Shown here one piece after another: positions 1 to 8,581 of a stretch of DNA of 48,889 nt; position 1 is the stretch's first letter; each line of letters begins with the position of its first letter. The DNA lies in contig PKUM01000244.1 in NCBI GenBank assembly GCA_002868855.1, positions 1 to 48,889 on the forward strand, given 5' to 3'. The notes under the pieces are model-generated. The model searched no databases. It worked only from the letters and a program-made list of their open reading frames with translations, and was not told the DNA's origin. This DNA comes from Chromatiales bacterium. Its GTDB lineage: Bacteria > Pseudomonadota > Gammaproteobacteria > Steroidobacterales > BM003. A program made the translations under genes and the position numbers.

Positions 1-570
1 GGTGTGGCCGAGTGCATCGCCGAGTCAGACCAGCTTTTGCAGACATTCAATGCGCTGTTGCGAATCGCACGCATCGAATCACATGGACCGACGAAATCGG
101 CTTCCGTCGCGCTCGACCAGATTGCCGGCGACGTGGTCGACATGTATCAGGCCGTTGCCGAGGAGAAGAACGTCGCACTGGAGGCGGACGTGGTCCCGGT
201 GACAGTCGCGGGCGACCGCGACCTGTTGTTTCAGGCGCTGGTCAACCTGGTCGATAACGGCATCAAGTACACGCCGCCGGGTGGCTCGGTAACGCTGGCT
301 GTCGCCGTCGATGGCGATGACTGTTGCGTGGAAGTTCGCGACACGGGGCCGGGGATTGCGGATGCACACAAGGAAAAGGTGACCCGGCGTTTCTACCGCA
401 TTGATGGCGCGCGTGGCGAGAAGGGCAACGGGCTGGGTCTCAGCCTGGTTGCAGCAGTGGCGCAACGCCACGATGCGCTGCTCGAATTCGCAGACGCGAA
501 TCCGGGACTCGTCGTGCGTTTGTGCCTTCCCTGTGCCGTACAAACGGCGCCAACCAACCGAGCCCACTAG
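1..570 (+). CDS. Sensor histidine kinase, C-terminal part (5' end outside window)
   Basis: The reading frame is open from the first base, so the start, sensor region and most of the dimerisation domain lie upstream of the window. The visible part begins in the second dimerisation helix (LLQTFNALLRIARIES) and runs through a HATPase_c domain. Its ATP-site boxes are all visible: N box NLVDNGIKY, G1 box DTGPGI, F box RRFYRID and G2 box GNGLGLSL. The protein would autophosphorylate a His just outside the window and pass the phosphate to a response regulator, probably encoded next to it upstream. The family resembles the QseC/PmrB-type membrane kinases; the signal sensed cannot be inferred. It ends convergently with the minus-strand genes that follow. 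Confidence 0.85.
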   Translation, partial: GVAECIAESDQLLQTFNALLRIARIESHGPTKSASVALDQIAGDVVDMYQAVAEEKNVALEADVVPVTVAGDRDLLFQALVNLVDNGIKYTPPGGSVTLAVAVDGDDCCVEVRDTGPGIADAHKEKVTRRFYRIDGARGEKGNGLGLSLVAAVAQRHDALLEFADANPGLVVRLCLPCAVQTAPTNRAH

Positions 571-658
571 CGTCGTTTGCCAGTTTGCGGCCCGAGCAGT
601 GATATGCGGAAACGTTGCTTCAACGGGCCAGGGTACGGCCAGACCGGCGGGCAGCCGA

Positions 659-958
659 TCAGATCCAGCTTCGAAACTCGGCCTCGATGCCGTTTGTCTC
701 AAGCCACTGGCGAAATGCCGTGTCGTCTGAAAAGCGCTCCTGCAGCAACTGCATCAATACCTCGGGCACGTGCTGCGCCTTGACCCGCCGCCAATACTCG
801 TAGTCAGAGTCGCCCCAAACCTCCCTGACCGATACGCCGGGATCGTAACCCGCGAGTACGAGGTCGCCATTGTCGTCAATATAAGCCTCGAGCAGGCCGA
901 CCTAGCAATCGCTCGACCGCACTTCCATCAATGTGATGCTGTGTTTGCGCCGCGTCAT
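659..958 (-). pseudogene. Small conserved-looking protein interrupted by an in-frame TAG
   Basis: Read from an ATG at 958 this frame gives 18 residues (MTRRKH...RSSDC), a TAG at 904-902, then 80 more residues in the same frame (VGLLEAYIDDNGDL...EAEFRSWI) to a TGA at 661-659. The part after the TAG has the balanced composition of a real soluble acidic protein, and no plausible start codon lies between the TAG and residue 66. One substitution (for example GAG to TAG) explains the break, so this is either a recent nonsense mutation or a sequencing error. It lies 23 nt downstream of the M28 peptidase gene on the same strand and may share its transcript. I do not recognise the family. Confidence 0.6.
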
Positions 959-981
959 CGATCCTGGATTATCGGCCGCGG

Positions 982-2658
982 TTAGCGCTTGCCAAATTTG
1001 TCGCCGAAAAAGTCGCCCTCGTTCCAGGTCGGGCGAGCGGCGGCATCTGCGATCTCCTGGCCGATTCGCACGTTCGCGCGGGCAAACCTGAGCGCTGAAT
1101 CCCAGTCGAACGGGCGGGAAAGATCGTCGCTTGGCCGGTGATAGTGTTTGGCGAGATGGTCGCGAAACAGTGCCTGACCGTCGATCCCGGGATCGGTGGA
1201 AGTGAACCCGGGCACCAGAAACACCGATGGAATGCCCTGGCGCACGAACGAGTACTGGTCGCTGCGAATGAACAGCACCTCCTCCGGTATCGGATCAGGC
1301 GTCAGCGCGAAACCCTCCGCCGCAACTGCCTTCTCGATCGGCGCTTGCATTGACGAGTGCTGCGCGCCGAATGCGATGACGTCGGCCAACGGGTATAGCA
1401 GCAACGGCATGTCGAGATTGATATTGGCGACGATGGAATTCGACGGCACCGTCGGATAATGGGCGAAGTAGTCAGAGCCGAGCAGGCCGCGTTCCTCACC
1501 GGTGACCGCCACGATCAGTATCGAACGCCGCGGCCGCTTGTCCATGGTCGCGAATGCCCGTGCCGCCTCGATCAACAACGACACGCCGACAGCGTTATCG
1601 TAAAACCCGTTGTAGATATCGTCGCCATTGACCGGCGTGCCGATGCCGACATGATCGAGATGCGCGGAATAAACCACATACTCGTCGGCAAGTTCGGGAT
1701 CGCTGCCGCGGATAATTCCGATGACATTGGGGCTGGTGACCTCGGTGTGATCGCTCTTCTGGCTCAGCGTCACCTCGATACCGAGAGGTGTCGACATGGG
1801 TTTGCCCGAGTCCGCCGCGTCCAGCGCCTCTTCGAAACTGATAGGCGTGAGTTCGAAGATGTCCGGAGCGACCATTTCACTGATCGCCGCGCTTCCTTCG
1901 AGTTCGGGATGGTGATCCGCCGCCTTTCCGGAAAGATTGATCCACGACATGCCGGCAGTGACCCCGGCATTCAGCGTTACCACCTCCCACTCATAGCGTT
2001 TCTGGTCGGTCCGCGAACGCATCGAGATATAACCGACCGCGCCACGCTCAACCATCTCGTCGCGTTTGGTCCGGCCCGACGAATAAAACGCACGCTGGTT
2101 GTGCGGAAAGGTGGCCGGTGCGCCGCCAAAGATCGCGACGATTTTGCCGTTGACATCGATATCATCGTAGTCCGAGTAGCCAAGTTCCGGCGCATGCACG
2201 CCGAAGCCCGCGTAGACGACTTCGGCTCTTACGCTGGTTTCGTCGCGGACCGGGTCGCCGCCCATGACGAAGTCTTTTTTCCATTCGAGATTACCATCGC
2301 CGAGATCGCCGTGGACCGTGACCGCCGCGCTTTCGATATCGATGCGCCGTGTCAGTAACGGCACCGGTTGAAACCAGCCGTCGCGTCCTCCCGGTTCCAG
2401 TCCGAGCGCCTCGAATTGGGCGGCCACATATTCAGCTGCCTGGTCGTAACCCGGTTCGCCGCTCATCCGGCCTTTGCGGGCGTCGTCAGCAAGAAAATTC
2501 AGATGGGCCTGGAGATTCTCCCGGTTGATTGCGGCGAGGCCGCCGTCAATGGCATCGGCGGCCGGGGGCAAGGTGGCCTGGCTCGACGGTTCATCCGCCG
2601 GATTGCCACATCCGGCAATGCTCGAACACAAAATAGATAGCGCAATTAGACGTTTCAA
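982..2658 (-). CDS. M28 family zinc aminopeptidase, lipoprotein with PA domain
   Basis: A 558-residue exported protease. The N-terminus is a lipoprotein signal (MKRLIALSIL then lipobox IAGC, Cys17), so it should be anchored in a membrane and face the periplasm or outside. Residues about 140-260 look like a protease-associated domain inserted before the peptidase core. The M28 zinc-binding set is visible: His333 (SAHLDHVG), Asp354 (FYDNAVGV), Glu388/389 (VTGEERG) and Asp416 (NINLDMP), with a late His in HYHRPSDD. Family members release N-terminal residues from peptides using two zinc ions. The start is a TTG at 2658-2656, chosen because it gives a complete lipoprotein signal; an AGG lies 9 nt upstream. 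The substrate is unknown. Confidence 0.88.
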   Translation of the reverse strand: MKRLIALSILCSSIAGCGNPADEPSSQATLPPAADAIDGGLAAINRENLQAHLNFLADDARKGRMSGEPGYDQAAEYVAAQFEALGLEPGGRDGWFQPVPLLTRRIDIESAAVTVHGDLGDGNLEWKKDFVMGGDPVRDETSVRAEVVYAGFGVHAPELGYSDYDDIDVNGKIVAIFGGAPATFPHNQRAFYSSGRTKRDEMVERGAVGYISMRSRTDQKRYEWEVVTLNAGVTAGMSWINLSGKAADHHPELEGSAAISEMVAPDIFELTPISFEEALDAADSGKPMSTPLGIEVTLSQKSDHTEVTSPNVIGIIRGSDPELADEYVVYSAHLDHVGIGTPVNGDDIYNGFYDNAVGVSLLIEAARAFATMDKRPRRSILIVAVTGEERGLLGSDYFAHYPTVPSNSIVANINLDMPLLLYPLADVIAFGAQHSSMQAPIEKAVAAEGFALTPDPIPEEVLFIRSDQYSFVRQGIPSVFLVPGFTSTDPGIDGQALFRDHLAKHYHRPSDDLSRPFDWDSALRFARANVRIGQEIADAAARPTWNEGDFFGDKFGKR

Positions 2659-3078
2659 AAGTTGATACCTGATTCGGTGATCCGGGAAAGGCGCCGATCA
2701 TATCATCGAACCTGCCCGTGATAGCCAGGCTGAATTAACCTCGATTTCGATTTTCTGCCCGGAAATTCTGCGCCATGCCGGTCGATGCGATGGCCTCCGC
2801 GAACGGAAATTGCGTGCCGCCGATATTGAACGAAATGCATCGGATCGGGGCGGGCCGTGGAACATCAGGGATCTGTGATCGAGACTTGGCGGCTACGGGC
2901 CGCGAGTCTGAACCATCGCGGCCACGGCGTGCCCGATGTTCGCGAAATGTCGAATCCCGCCGCCGGATATGACTTCCGGGGTTTACAATGACGACCGGTG
3001 AGCGCTCGCCAATTAGTGTAAATGGCTGGTCGTTGCCGGGTCGGGCAGACCCGCCGGAAAACGTAAGGGGTTCGTTTA
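2659..3078. other. Intergenic region between divergent M28 peptidase and Na/Pi transporter genes
   Basis: No gene is supported in these 420 bases: short open stretches exist but lack ribosome sites and protein-like composition. The region should hold the promoters of both divergent genes. A TACAAT at 2984-2989 could be a -10 element for the rightward gene, but no good -35 lies at the right distance. An 8-bp inverted repeat lies at 2898-2923, and a hairpin (CGGGTC/GACCCG) at 3037-3053 falls in the probable 5' leader of the transporter mRNA. Confidence 0.5.
2898..2923. repeat. Perfect 8-bp inverted repeat
   Basis: GGCCGCGA and TCGCGGCC are separated by 10 nt. No T-run follows on either strand, so it is not a standard intrinsic terminator. 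It may be a regulator binding site or mRNA hairpin between the two divergent genes. Confidence 0.35.
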
Positions 3079-4869
3079 ATGAGTTATATCGCCAAGAGAT
3101 TCTCGCGGTTCAGGGCCGGTCGCGCATTCTGGGTTCTGGCCATTGGCCTGGTGGCCGCAACCGCTATTGGCGCTGAGACCGGGGAAGTCGCGGAAATCGA
3201 CTGGTTCACTCTGCTGATGAGTCTGTTTGGCGGATTGGCGCTTTTTCTCTTCGGAATCGACCAGATGTCCGAAGGGCTGAAAGCGGTTGCCGGTCAGCGC
3301 ATGGCTGGACTTCTCGGCGGCATGACCCGGAATCGTTTTCTCGGCGCGCTGACCGGTGCGATCGTCACCGCCGTGCTCAACTCATCTTCCGTGACCACGG
3401 TCCTCGTCGTGAGCTTTATTACCGCCGGGATTATGAGCTTGCAGCAGTCAATCGGCGTGATCATGGGGGCGAATATCGGCAGTACCATGACGGCACAAAT
3501 CGTCGCCTTCAATGTCACCCAGTACGCTTTGATCCCGGTAACGATCGGGTTTGCGATGATTTTTTTCGGCAAAACCGATCGCATGAAGCATTCGGGGGAA
3601 ATGTTGTTCGGTCTCGGCCTGCTGTTCGGCGGGATGGGCATCATGAGCGAGGGCATGTACCCGCTGCGCAGCTATCAGCCATTCCTCGACCTGATGGCGA
3701 GAATGGAAAACCCGGTGCTGGGCATCCTGGTGGGCGCAGCTTTTACCGCGCTCGTGCAGTCATCCGCGGCCACTACCGGTATCGCCATCGTGATGGCTGC
3801 GGAAGGACTCCTGTCGCTTCCCGCGGGTATTGCGCTTGCGCTCGGCGCCAATATTGGTACCTGCATGACGGCGGTGCTCGCGGCGATCGGCAAACCGGTC
3901 GCGGCGCGCCGGGCAGCGGCGGCGCATGTCTTATTCAATGTCCTCGGTGTGTTGATCTGGATACCGTTTATCGGCCTGCTGGCCGGAATAGTCGTCGATA
4001 TCTCGCCCGCGGCGCCGCAGCTCGAGGGTGCCGCGCGGATGGCGGCCGAGGTGCCGCGGCAGATTGCAAATGCCCACACCACTTTCAATGTGATCAATAC
4101 CGTCCTTTTCATCGGCTTCGCCGGGTGGTTTGCGAAGGCGGTGGAGCGTATCGTTCCCGAGCAACCTGAGACAATGAAAGAGATTATTCGACCGAAGTAC
4201 ATCGAGGAGGCGTTGCTCGATACGCCGACGCTCGCGTTGAATGCGGCGCGTATGGAGGTCCAGCATCTCGGCGAGATCGCGATGCAGATGGTGCACCAGG
4301 TAGGGCCCGCGATCCGCAATCGCAGCAACGAAGAGCTCGAAGTGCTCGAGCGTCTCGGCGACCAGGTGGACTTATTGCACGCACACATTATCGACTATCT
4401 CGGTGAGGTCCGGCGGCATGAGCTCACTGACGGGCAGAGGGACGCATTCCTGCGCCTGATGCGAGGTGCGGATGAAGTAGAGCGCATCGGTGAGGTCGTC
4501 GAGGCCGAGATTATTCCGGTCGGTCGGGCTTTGATCGCAAGCGACCTCAAGGCCAGCGAAACGACCCGCCACACGCTCGATGCGCTTTACCGGCGGGTTT
4601 GCGATTCGGTCGAGGAAGCGATAACCGCGATTGCCGAACTCGACGCCGGCCGGGCAAACAACGTGATCAACATGAAGGGCGAGATAAACGGGTTGATAGA
4701 CGACGCGCTGAATTACCAGGCGGAGCGGGTGTCGCCGACGGATCCGGATCTGATCAGGGCATTTCGCCTCGAGGACGAAGTCATCGATGCGCTCAAGCGT
4801 ATTTATTCGCTGTCGAAACGTATTTCAAAGCTGCTGTTGCCGGTTGCGGTGGCAGCCAAGGCAGCCTGA
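3079..4869 (+). CDS. Na/Pi cotransporter family protein with C-terminal PhoU-like domain
   Basis: A 596-residue inner-membrane protein of the NptA/YjbB type. Two homologous Na/Pi-cotransporter repeats carry the diagnostic polar signatures: SSSVTT (102-107) with GANIGSTMTA (130-139), and QSSAATTG (227-234) with GANIGTCMTA (256-265). After the last membrane segments (about residue 350) a helical PhoU-like domain runs from about 380 to 590. The family moves phosphate with sodium, and the bacterial PhoU-fused forms are often associated with phosphate export; direction here is inference. The ATG at 3079 has an AAGGGG-like ribosome site upstream. No pho regulon box was recognised and the gene appears monocistronic. 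Confidence 0.9.
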   Translation: MSYIAKRFSRFRAGRAFWVLAIGLVAATAIGAETGEVAEIDWFTLLMSLFGGLALFLFGIDQMSEGLKAVAGQRMAGLLGGMTRNRFLGALTGAIVTAVLNSSSVTTVLVVSFITAGIMSLQQSIGVIMGANIGSTMTAQIVAFNVTQYALIPVTIGFAMIFFGKTDRMKHSGEMLFGLGLLFGGMGIMSEGMYPLRSYQPFLDLMARMENPVLGILVGAAFTALVQSSAATTGIAIVMAAEGLLSLPAGIALALGANIGTCMTAVLAAIGKPVAARRAAAAHVLFNVLGVLIWIPFIGLLAGIVVDISPAAPQLEGAARMAAEVPRQIANAHTTFNVINTVLFIGFAGWFAKAVERIVPEQPETMKEIIRPKYIEEALLDTPTLALNAARMEVQHLGEIAMQMVHQVGPAIRNRSNEELEVLERLGDQVDLLHAHIIDYLGEVRRHELTDGQRDAFLRLMRGADEVERIGEVVEAEIIPVGRALIASDLKASETTRHTLDALYRRVCDSVEEAITAIAELDAGRANNVINMKGEINGLIDDALNYQAERVSPTDPDLIRAFRLEDEVIDALKRIYSLSKRISKLLLPVAVAAKAA

Positions 4870-4902
4870 TACGTGGCGAGCGGGGACGGCGGCGCGCCTT
4901 AC

Positions 4903-5289
4903 TCAAGGGTTTTTTCCCTCGACGAAGCAGACCCCGGCCTCGCAGCGTTTCAGATAACGGCCGCGGCTGAGGCGGCGGTAAATGCGATCGAATGGCGCGG
5001 ACAGCCTGAGCGTTCTTATCAACCATGCGATGCGGCGGTAGCCAGGTAATTCGTCCCACAGTGTTAGAAACGCATAGCCACCGGCGTGGAGGCGGCCACG
5101 GCGGTCACGCACATGCAGATGCTCCATTGCATCGGCAAATGAAACGCCCTCGTCAGCAAGCGCATCCGGATTGGCCATCAGGTCGGACCATGCGAGTCGC
5201 CGCGCCCAGTCTACCCTCCGGTAATGACGGACACCGCGCATGCAGACGGGGCAACCGCTGTCGTAGTACATCGTCGTTTTCATATGCAT
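4903..5289 (-). CDS. DCC-family (DUF393) thiol-disulfide oxidoreductase-like protein
   Basis: A 128-residue protein whose start, YYDSGCPVCMRGVRHY, matches the DCC family (YDGDCPxC), with a CxxC pair at Cys14/Cys17 (numbered from the first Met). A second Cys pair lies near the C-terminus (RCEAGVCF). The middle (GGYAFLTLWDELPGYRR) is the usual family core. DCC proteins are predicted to be small thioredoxin-like redox proteins; no specific reaction is established here. The ATG at 5289 is used, but the ATG at 5283 (MKTTMYYD) is equally possible. It is convergent with the transporter gene and divergent from ubiE. Confidence 0.82.
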   Translation of the reverse strand: MHMKTTMYYDSGCPVCMRGVRHYRRVDWARRLAWSDLMANPDALADEGVSFADAMEHLHVRDRRGRLHAGGYAFLTLWDELPGYRRIAWLIRTLRLSAPFDRIYRRLSRGRYLKRCEAGVCFVEGKNP

Positions 5290-5376
5290 AGGTTCGTCCG
5301 CATGGCGCGAGCGGACGCACTAAGGCAGCGCCGCGAGCGGATCCTATTGTAAACTGGCGCGTTGCGGAGGTAGTGC

Positions 5377-6108
5377 GTGGCAAATTTGTCCAAAACATTT
5401 GGCGAGCGAGAGGTCGCACCACCCGAACGCGAGGCGCTGGTGCGCAGCGTATTCCGGCGGGTAGCCGATCGCTATGACCTGATGAACGATCTGATGAGCT
5501 TTGGCATCCATCGGCTGTGGAAGCGCAGCCTTGCCTGGGCCGTGGACCCGCGTCCGGGGCAGCTAATCGTCGATCTCGCGGGCGGCACTGGCGACGTGGC
5601 GCGGCTGGTGATGGGTGCCGACCGGCGGGTCGTCGTGATCGATCCGAGCGTAGAGATGATGCAGGCGGGTCGGGGCAGTCGCAAATCACTTGTGGACTGG
5701 TCCGCCGGCACAGCTGAATCGATGCCGCTTCCGGATGCCTGCGTCGACACTCTGACGATTTCGTTCGGGATTCGCAATGTTACCGACATCGATACCGCAC
5801 TGGCTGAAATCTGGCGAGTGCTGAAACCGGGCGGGCGTCTGCTTTGTCTCGAGTTTTCGACACCGGCGGCGCCGTTGCGGCCTTTTTACGAGGCTTACAA
5901 TCGCCATGTAATACCGCGTCTCGGCGCGATGGTCGCACGCCATCCCGATGCGTATCACTACCTCATCGAATCGATTCGCCGGTTCCCCGACCAGGAGGAG
6001 ATGAAGCGACTGCTTGAGGCGCAGCGTTTCACTGACGTGTATTACCGCAACTACAGTTTTGGCATTGCGTGTCTTCATGTTGCCTCCAGACCGGGCAATG
6101 CCGGTTGA
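5377..6108 (+). CDS. ubiE: Ubiquinone/menaquinone C-methyltransferase UbiE (MenG)
   Basis: A 243-residue SAM-dependent methyltransferase. It C-methylates 2-polyprenyl-6-methoxy-1,4-benzoquinol in ubiquinone synthesis and demethylmenaquinol in menaquinone synthesis. Both family signatures are present: YDLMNDLMSFGIHRLW (33-48) and RVLKPGGRLLCLEFS. SAM-binding motif I is VDLAGGTGDVARL (65-77). The start is a GTG at 5377 with a perfect GGAGG 7 nt upstream. It is the first gene of the men locus and overlaps menE by 11 nt. This position suggests the menaquinone role is at least as important as the ubiquinone one. Confidence 0.96.
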   Translation: MANLSKTFGEREVAPPEREALVRSVFRRVADRYDLMNDLMSFGIHRLWKRSLAWAVDPRPGQLIVDLAGGTGDVARLVMGADRRVVVIDPSVEMMQAGRGSRKSLVDWSAGTAESMPLPDACVDTLTISFGIRNVTDIDTALAEIWRVLKPGGRLLCLEFSTPAAPLRPFYEAYNRHVIPRLGAMVARHPDAYHYLIESIRRFPDQEEMKRLLEAQRFTDVYYRNYSFGIACLHVASRPGNAG

Positions 6109-7528
6109 GACCACCTCTCTCGCGGAATTGATCGGGGCGGCCGCACCCTCGGCCACGGCGCTGGACGATGGGCAGAAGGTCCTTCGCTATGCCGATCTGC
6201 GCTTGCGTATGCGCCACCTGACCAGCAGACTCGCCGCGCTGCCAGGTCTGGAACACGGCCCTGTCGCAATAGTCAGCCGCGACCCATTGAAAAGTGCATT
6301 GACGGTCTGGCTGGGTGCGGCCAGCGGCCGCGATGTCGCAATTCTCGATTCCACCCGGGGTGACCTTGAGACGGTTCTGCAGACTATTGCGCCCGCGCTG
6401 GTCATTGGCGACCGGGTTGAAGGCCATGAGCCATGGGCGACAGTGCCATCCGCGTGGCTCGACGACGCGGGTGCGGAGGTTGGGCAACGGCGCCTGACAC
6501 AGGGGGCCGAAACGGGCGGATGGCTGGTGGCGAGCAGTGGAACAGAAGGGCCGGCCCGGATCGCGCGACTCTCACAAGCCGCCATTCTCGCTCATGCACG
6601 TGCGAGCAACGCAGCGACCGGGCTTGGTCAGGGTGATGCCTGGCTCACCCCTGTCTCGCTGCAACATATTGGTGGTCTCGCCGTCCTGTCACGCTGCGCC
6701 CTTGCCGGTGCCTGCGCGCTGTTGCATGAGACCTTCAATCCGCATCGCATTGTCGAGGCAGTGATGGCGGAGGAGGTTTCACATCTGTCGCTGGTACCCG
6801 CGATGCTCGATCGGGTTTTGGAGTGTGCGGGCGGCCGGGCACCGCCGTCGCGACTGCGGCGCGTGCTGATCGGCGGCGCGGCTCTGCATCCCGCAATCGC
6901 CGAGCGAGCGCGTGCCGCGGGCTGGCCGTTATGGGTTGCCTACGGTATGACCGAAACCGGTTCACATGTGACCGTCGAGGCGATCGAAGAGGGGTGGGAA
7001 GCGGGACGAGTCGGCAAACCGTTGCGGGACATTCGCATTGCCGTCGATAGCGAAGCCGGCGCTGGCATTGCCGGTACCGGACCAATACGCATTGAAGGTC
7101 CGGTCGTGATGGATGGATACCTGCAGGCGTCCGGCGCAACAGCAAGTATCGACGGAGTTTTCGAGAGTGGCGATCTCGGCCGCATAGATGGCGCGGGCAA
7201 TCTGCACGTGCTTGGACGAGCGGACGACGTATTGATCAGTGGCGGCGTGAATCTCCACCCCGCGAGCATCGAGCGTTTACTCGGCGAATGCCCGGGAGTT
7301 ACCGATATCGCCGTCACCGCAGTTGACGATCCGCGCTGGGGGGATCTGCTGGTCGCGATCTTCTGTGGTGACATCGACGAGCCGCAATTCGAGAAATGGT
7401 GCCGCGATCACCTTGAATCGAGACAAAGACCGCGCCGCTTCCTGCGCGTGGCGCTGTTGCCGCGTAATGCGGGCGGCAAGATCGATCGCGAAATCCTACG
7501 GCGCCTCGCCGCCAATAGCAGTAACTGA
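6098..7528 (+). CDS. menE: o-Succinylbenzoate-CoA ligase (MenE)
   Basis: An adenylate-forming acyl-CoA synthetase of 476 residues that activates o-succinylbenzoate with ATP and CoA. Visible motifs: the phosphate loop SSGTEGPAR (146-154), YGMTETGS, the hinge region ESGDLGRID and GRADDVLISGG, and the C-terminal catalytic lysine in GGKIDRE. MenE identity rests on these plus location between ubiE and menC/A/B; sequence alone would allow a related ligase. The start is taken at ATG 6098, overlapping the ubiE stop and implying translational coupling; ATG 6077 in frame is an alternative. The 3' end overlaps the convergent menC gene by 33 nt. Confidence 0.9.
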   Translation: MPVETTSLAELIGAAAPSATALDDGQKVLRYADLRLRMRHLTSRLAALPGLEHGPVAIVSRDPLKSALTVWLGAASGRDVAILDSTRGDLETVLQTIAPALVIGDRVEGHEPWATVPSAWLDDAGAEVGQRRLTQGAETGGWLVASSGTEGPARIARLSQAAILAHARASNAATGLGQGDAWLTPVSLQHIGGLAVLSRCALAGACALLHETFNPHRIVEAVMAEEVSHLSLVPAMLDRVLECAGGRAPPSRLRRVLIGGAALHPAIAERARAAGWPLWVAYGMTETGSHVTVEAIEEGWEAGRVGKPLRDIRIAVDSEAGAGIAGTGPIRIEGPVVMDGYLQASGATASIDGVFESGDLGRIDGAGNLHVLGRADDVLISGGVNLHPASIERLLGECPGVTDIAVTAVDDPRWGDLLVAIFCGDIDEPQFEKWCRDHLESRQRPRRFLRVALLPRNAGGKIDREILRRLAANSSN

Positions 7529-8581
7529 AACATGAGGCGTCCGGCTGAAATCTAGCCCGAGCCCCGCTGCCGCCGGCAAATGCAACAATCCGCGGGAGAT
7601 CGGCAGCGGCGGCGCAAAATCGGTCTGTAGCCAGTCGCTGGTCGCCAGGCCGTGTGCAAGATCGTTTCCGAGCGCAGCAGCGACATGGCATGCCGCGCGC
7701 ACGCCGATCGCCGAGTCGACACTGGTAGTGACGACAGTCTCACGCCCGTTGCCGGCCGCAAGCGCCAGGATCGGCAGCAGCCCACCCGCCGCCATCGGTT
7801 TTAGAACCTGGCGTCTGACCGGCAGCGACTCCATGCTGTCAGTGTGCAGCGATTCGTCGAGCGCGATTGCGAACGGAACCGCCGCCTGGAGCGCACGCAA
7901 TTGATCGTTGCTGGCGTCACAGGCCGGTTCCTCGACTGCTTCGATCCGGGTACCGTCGAGGCCGGGCAGAATTTCGCGCGCGGTAGCCAGCGACCAGCCG
8001 CGATTGACATCGAGCCGCAGCCGCACGTTCGCGGGCAGCTCCGCCAGCAGCGAGCGCAGCGCGGCCAGTTCCGTCGCGGGCGCGGCGGTGCCGACTTTGA
8101 GTTTCATCACTGTAAAACCGGAATCGATCGCACGTCGCGCAAGGACAGGCCAGTCGCGGTATGCGCCGATCATGGCGTTGACCCGAACTTGCGGACTGCT
8201 GTCAGGCGCCAGCAGTGAGTGCAGCGGTAAATCGCGTGCGCGGGCCTGGAGGTCGAGCAATGCAGTTTCACAGGCGCAGCGCACAGCGGGGGTCGGGGAG
8301 GGCGCGTCCGGCAATGATTCAAACGCGGCTATGAGCGGTTTTCCGCGGATCCTGGCGGCCGCGTCGTCGAGTGCCCGTTTTGCCGCATCGTCGGTTTCGG
8401 TTCCGGCGCCGGGCAGCGGCGCACAGTCGCCAAGCCCGAGCCTGCCACGATCGTCGCGCAGCCGCAGTAACCAGCCGTTGCGCTCCGAGGTGATGCCGCG
8501 CGCCGAGGTCCAGGGCTGACGCAGCGTCAAAGTGTAAGCGTGCCAGCTGGCATCGAGTATCACTGTCTGTCGCTCAGGCAA
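7496..8581 (-). CDS. menC: o-Succinylbenzoate synthase (MenC)
   Basis: A 361-residue enolase-superfamily enzyme that dehydrates SHCHC to o-succinylbenzoate. The catalytic frame is complete: KxK at Lys160/Lys162 (VMKLKVG), metal ligands Asp191 (LRLDVNRGW), Glu217/218 (EAVEEP) and Asp242 (ALDES), and the opposite-face Lys261 (LKPMAAGG). The gene overlaps the upstream menA by 8 nt, so menB-menA-menC form one minus-strand unit. Its 3' end runs 33 nt into the convergent menE coding sequence. MenC-like enzymes may also racemise N-acyl amino acids, but the neighbours argue for menaquinone synthesis. Confidence 0.93.
   Translation of the reverse strand: MPERQTVILDASWHAYTLTLRQPWTSARGITSERNGWLLRLRDDRGRLGLGDCAPLPGAGTETDDAAKRALDDAAARIRGKPLIAAFESLPDAPSPTPAVRCACETALLDLQARARDLPLHSLLAPDSSPQVRVNAMIGAYRDWPVLARRAIDSGFTVMKLKVGTAAPATELAALRSLLAELPANVRLRLDVNRGWSLATAREILPGLDGTRIEAVEEPACDASNDQLRALQAAVPFAIALDESLHTDSMESLPVRRQVLKPMAAGGLLPILALAAGNGRETVVTTSVDSAIGVRAACHVAAALGNDLAHGLATSDWLQTDFAPPLPISRGLLHLPAAAGLGLDFSRTPHVSVTAIGGEAP

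Noticed and set aside
2659-3078. Short open frames in the gap before the Na/Pi transporter
   Set aside because: No ribosome sites, no protein-like composition and no recognisable motif.
4903-4925. CAAGGGTTTTTTCCC considered as a terminator after the Na/Pi transporter
   Set aside because: The T-run sits inside the stem loop rather than after a stem, and the bases are the last codons of the DCC gene on the other strand.
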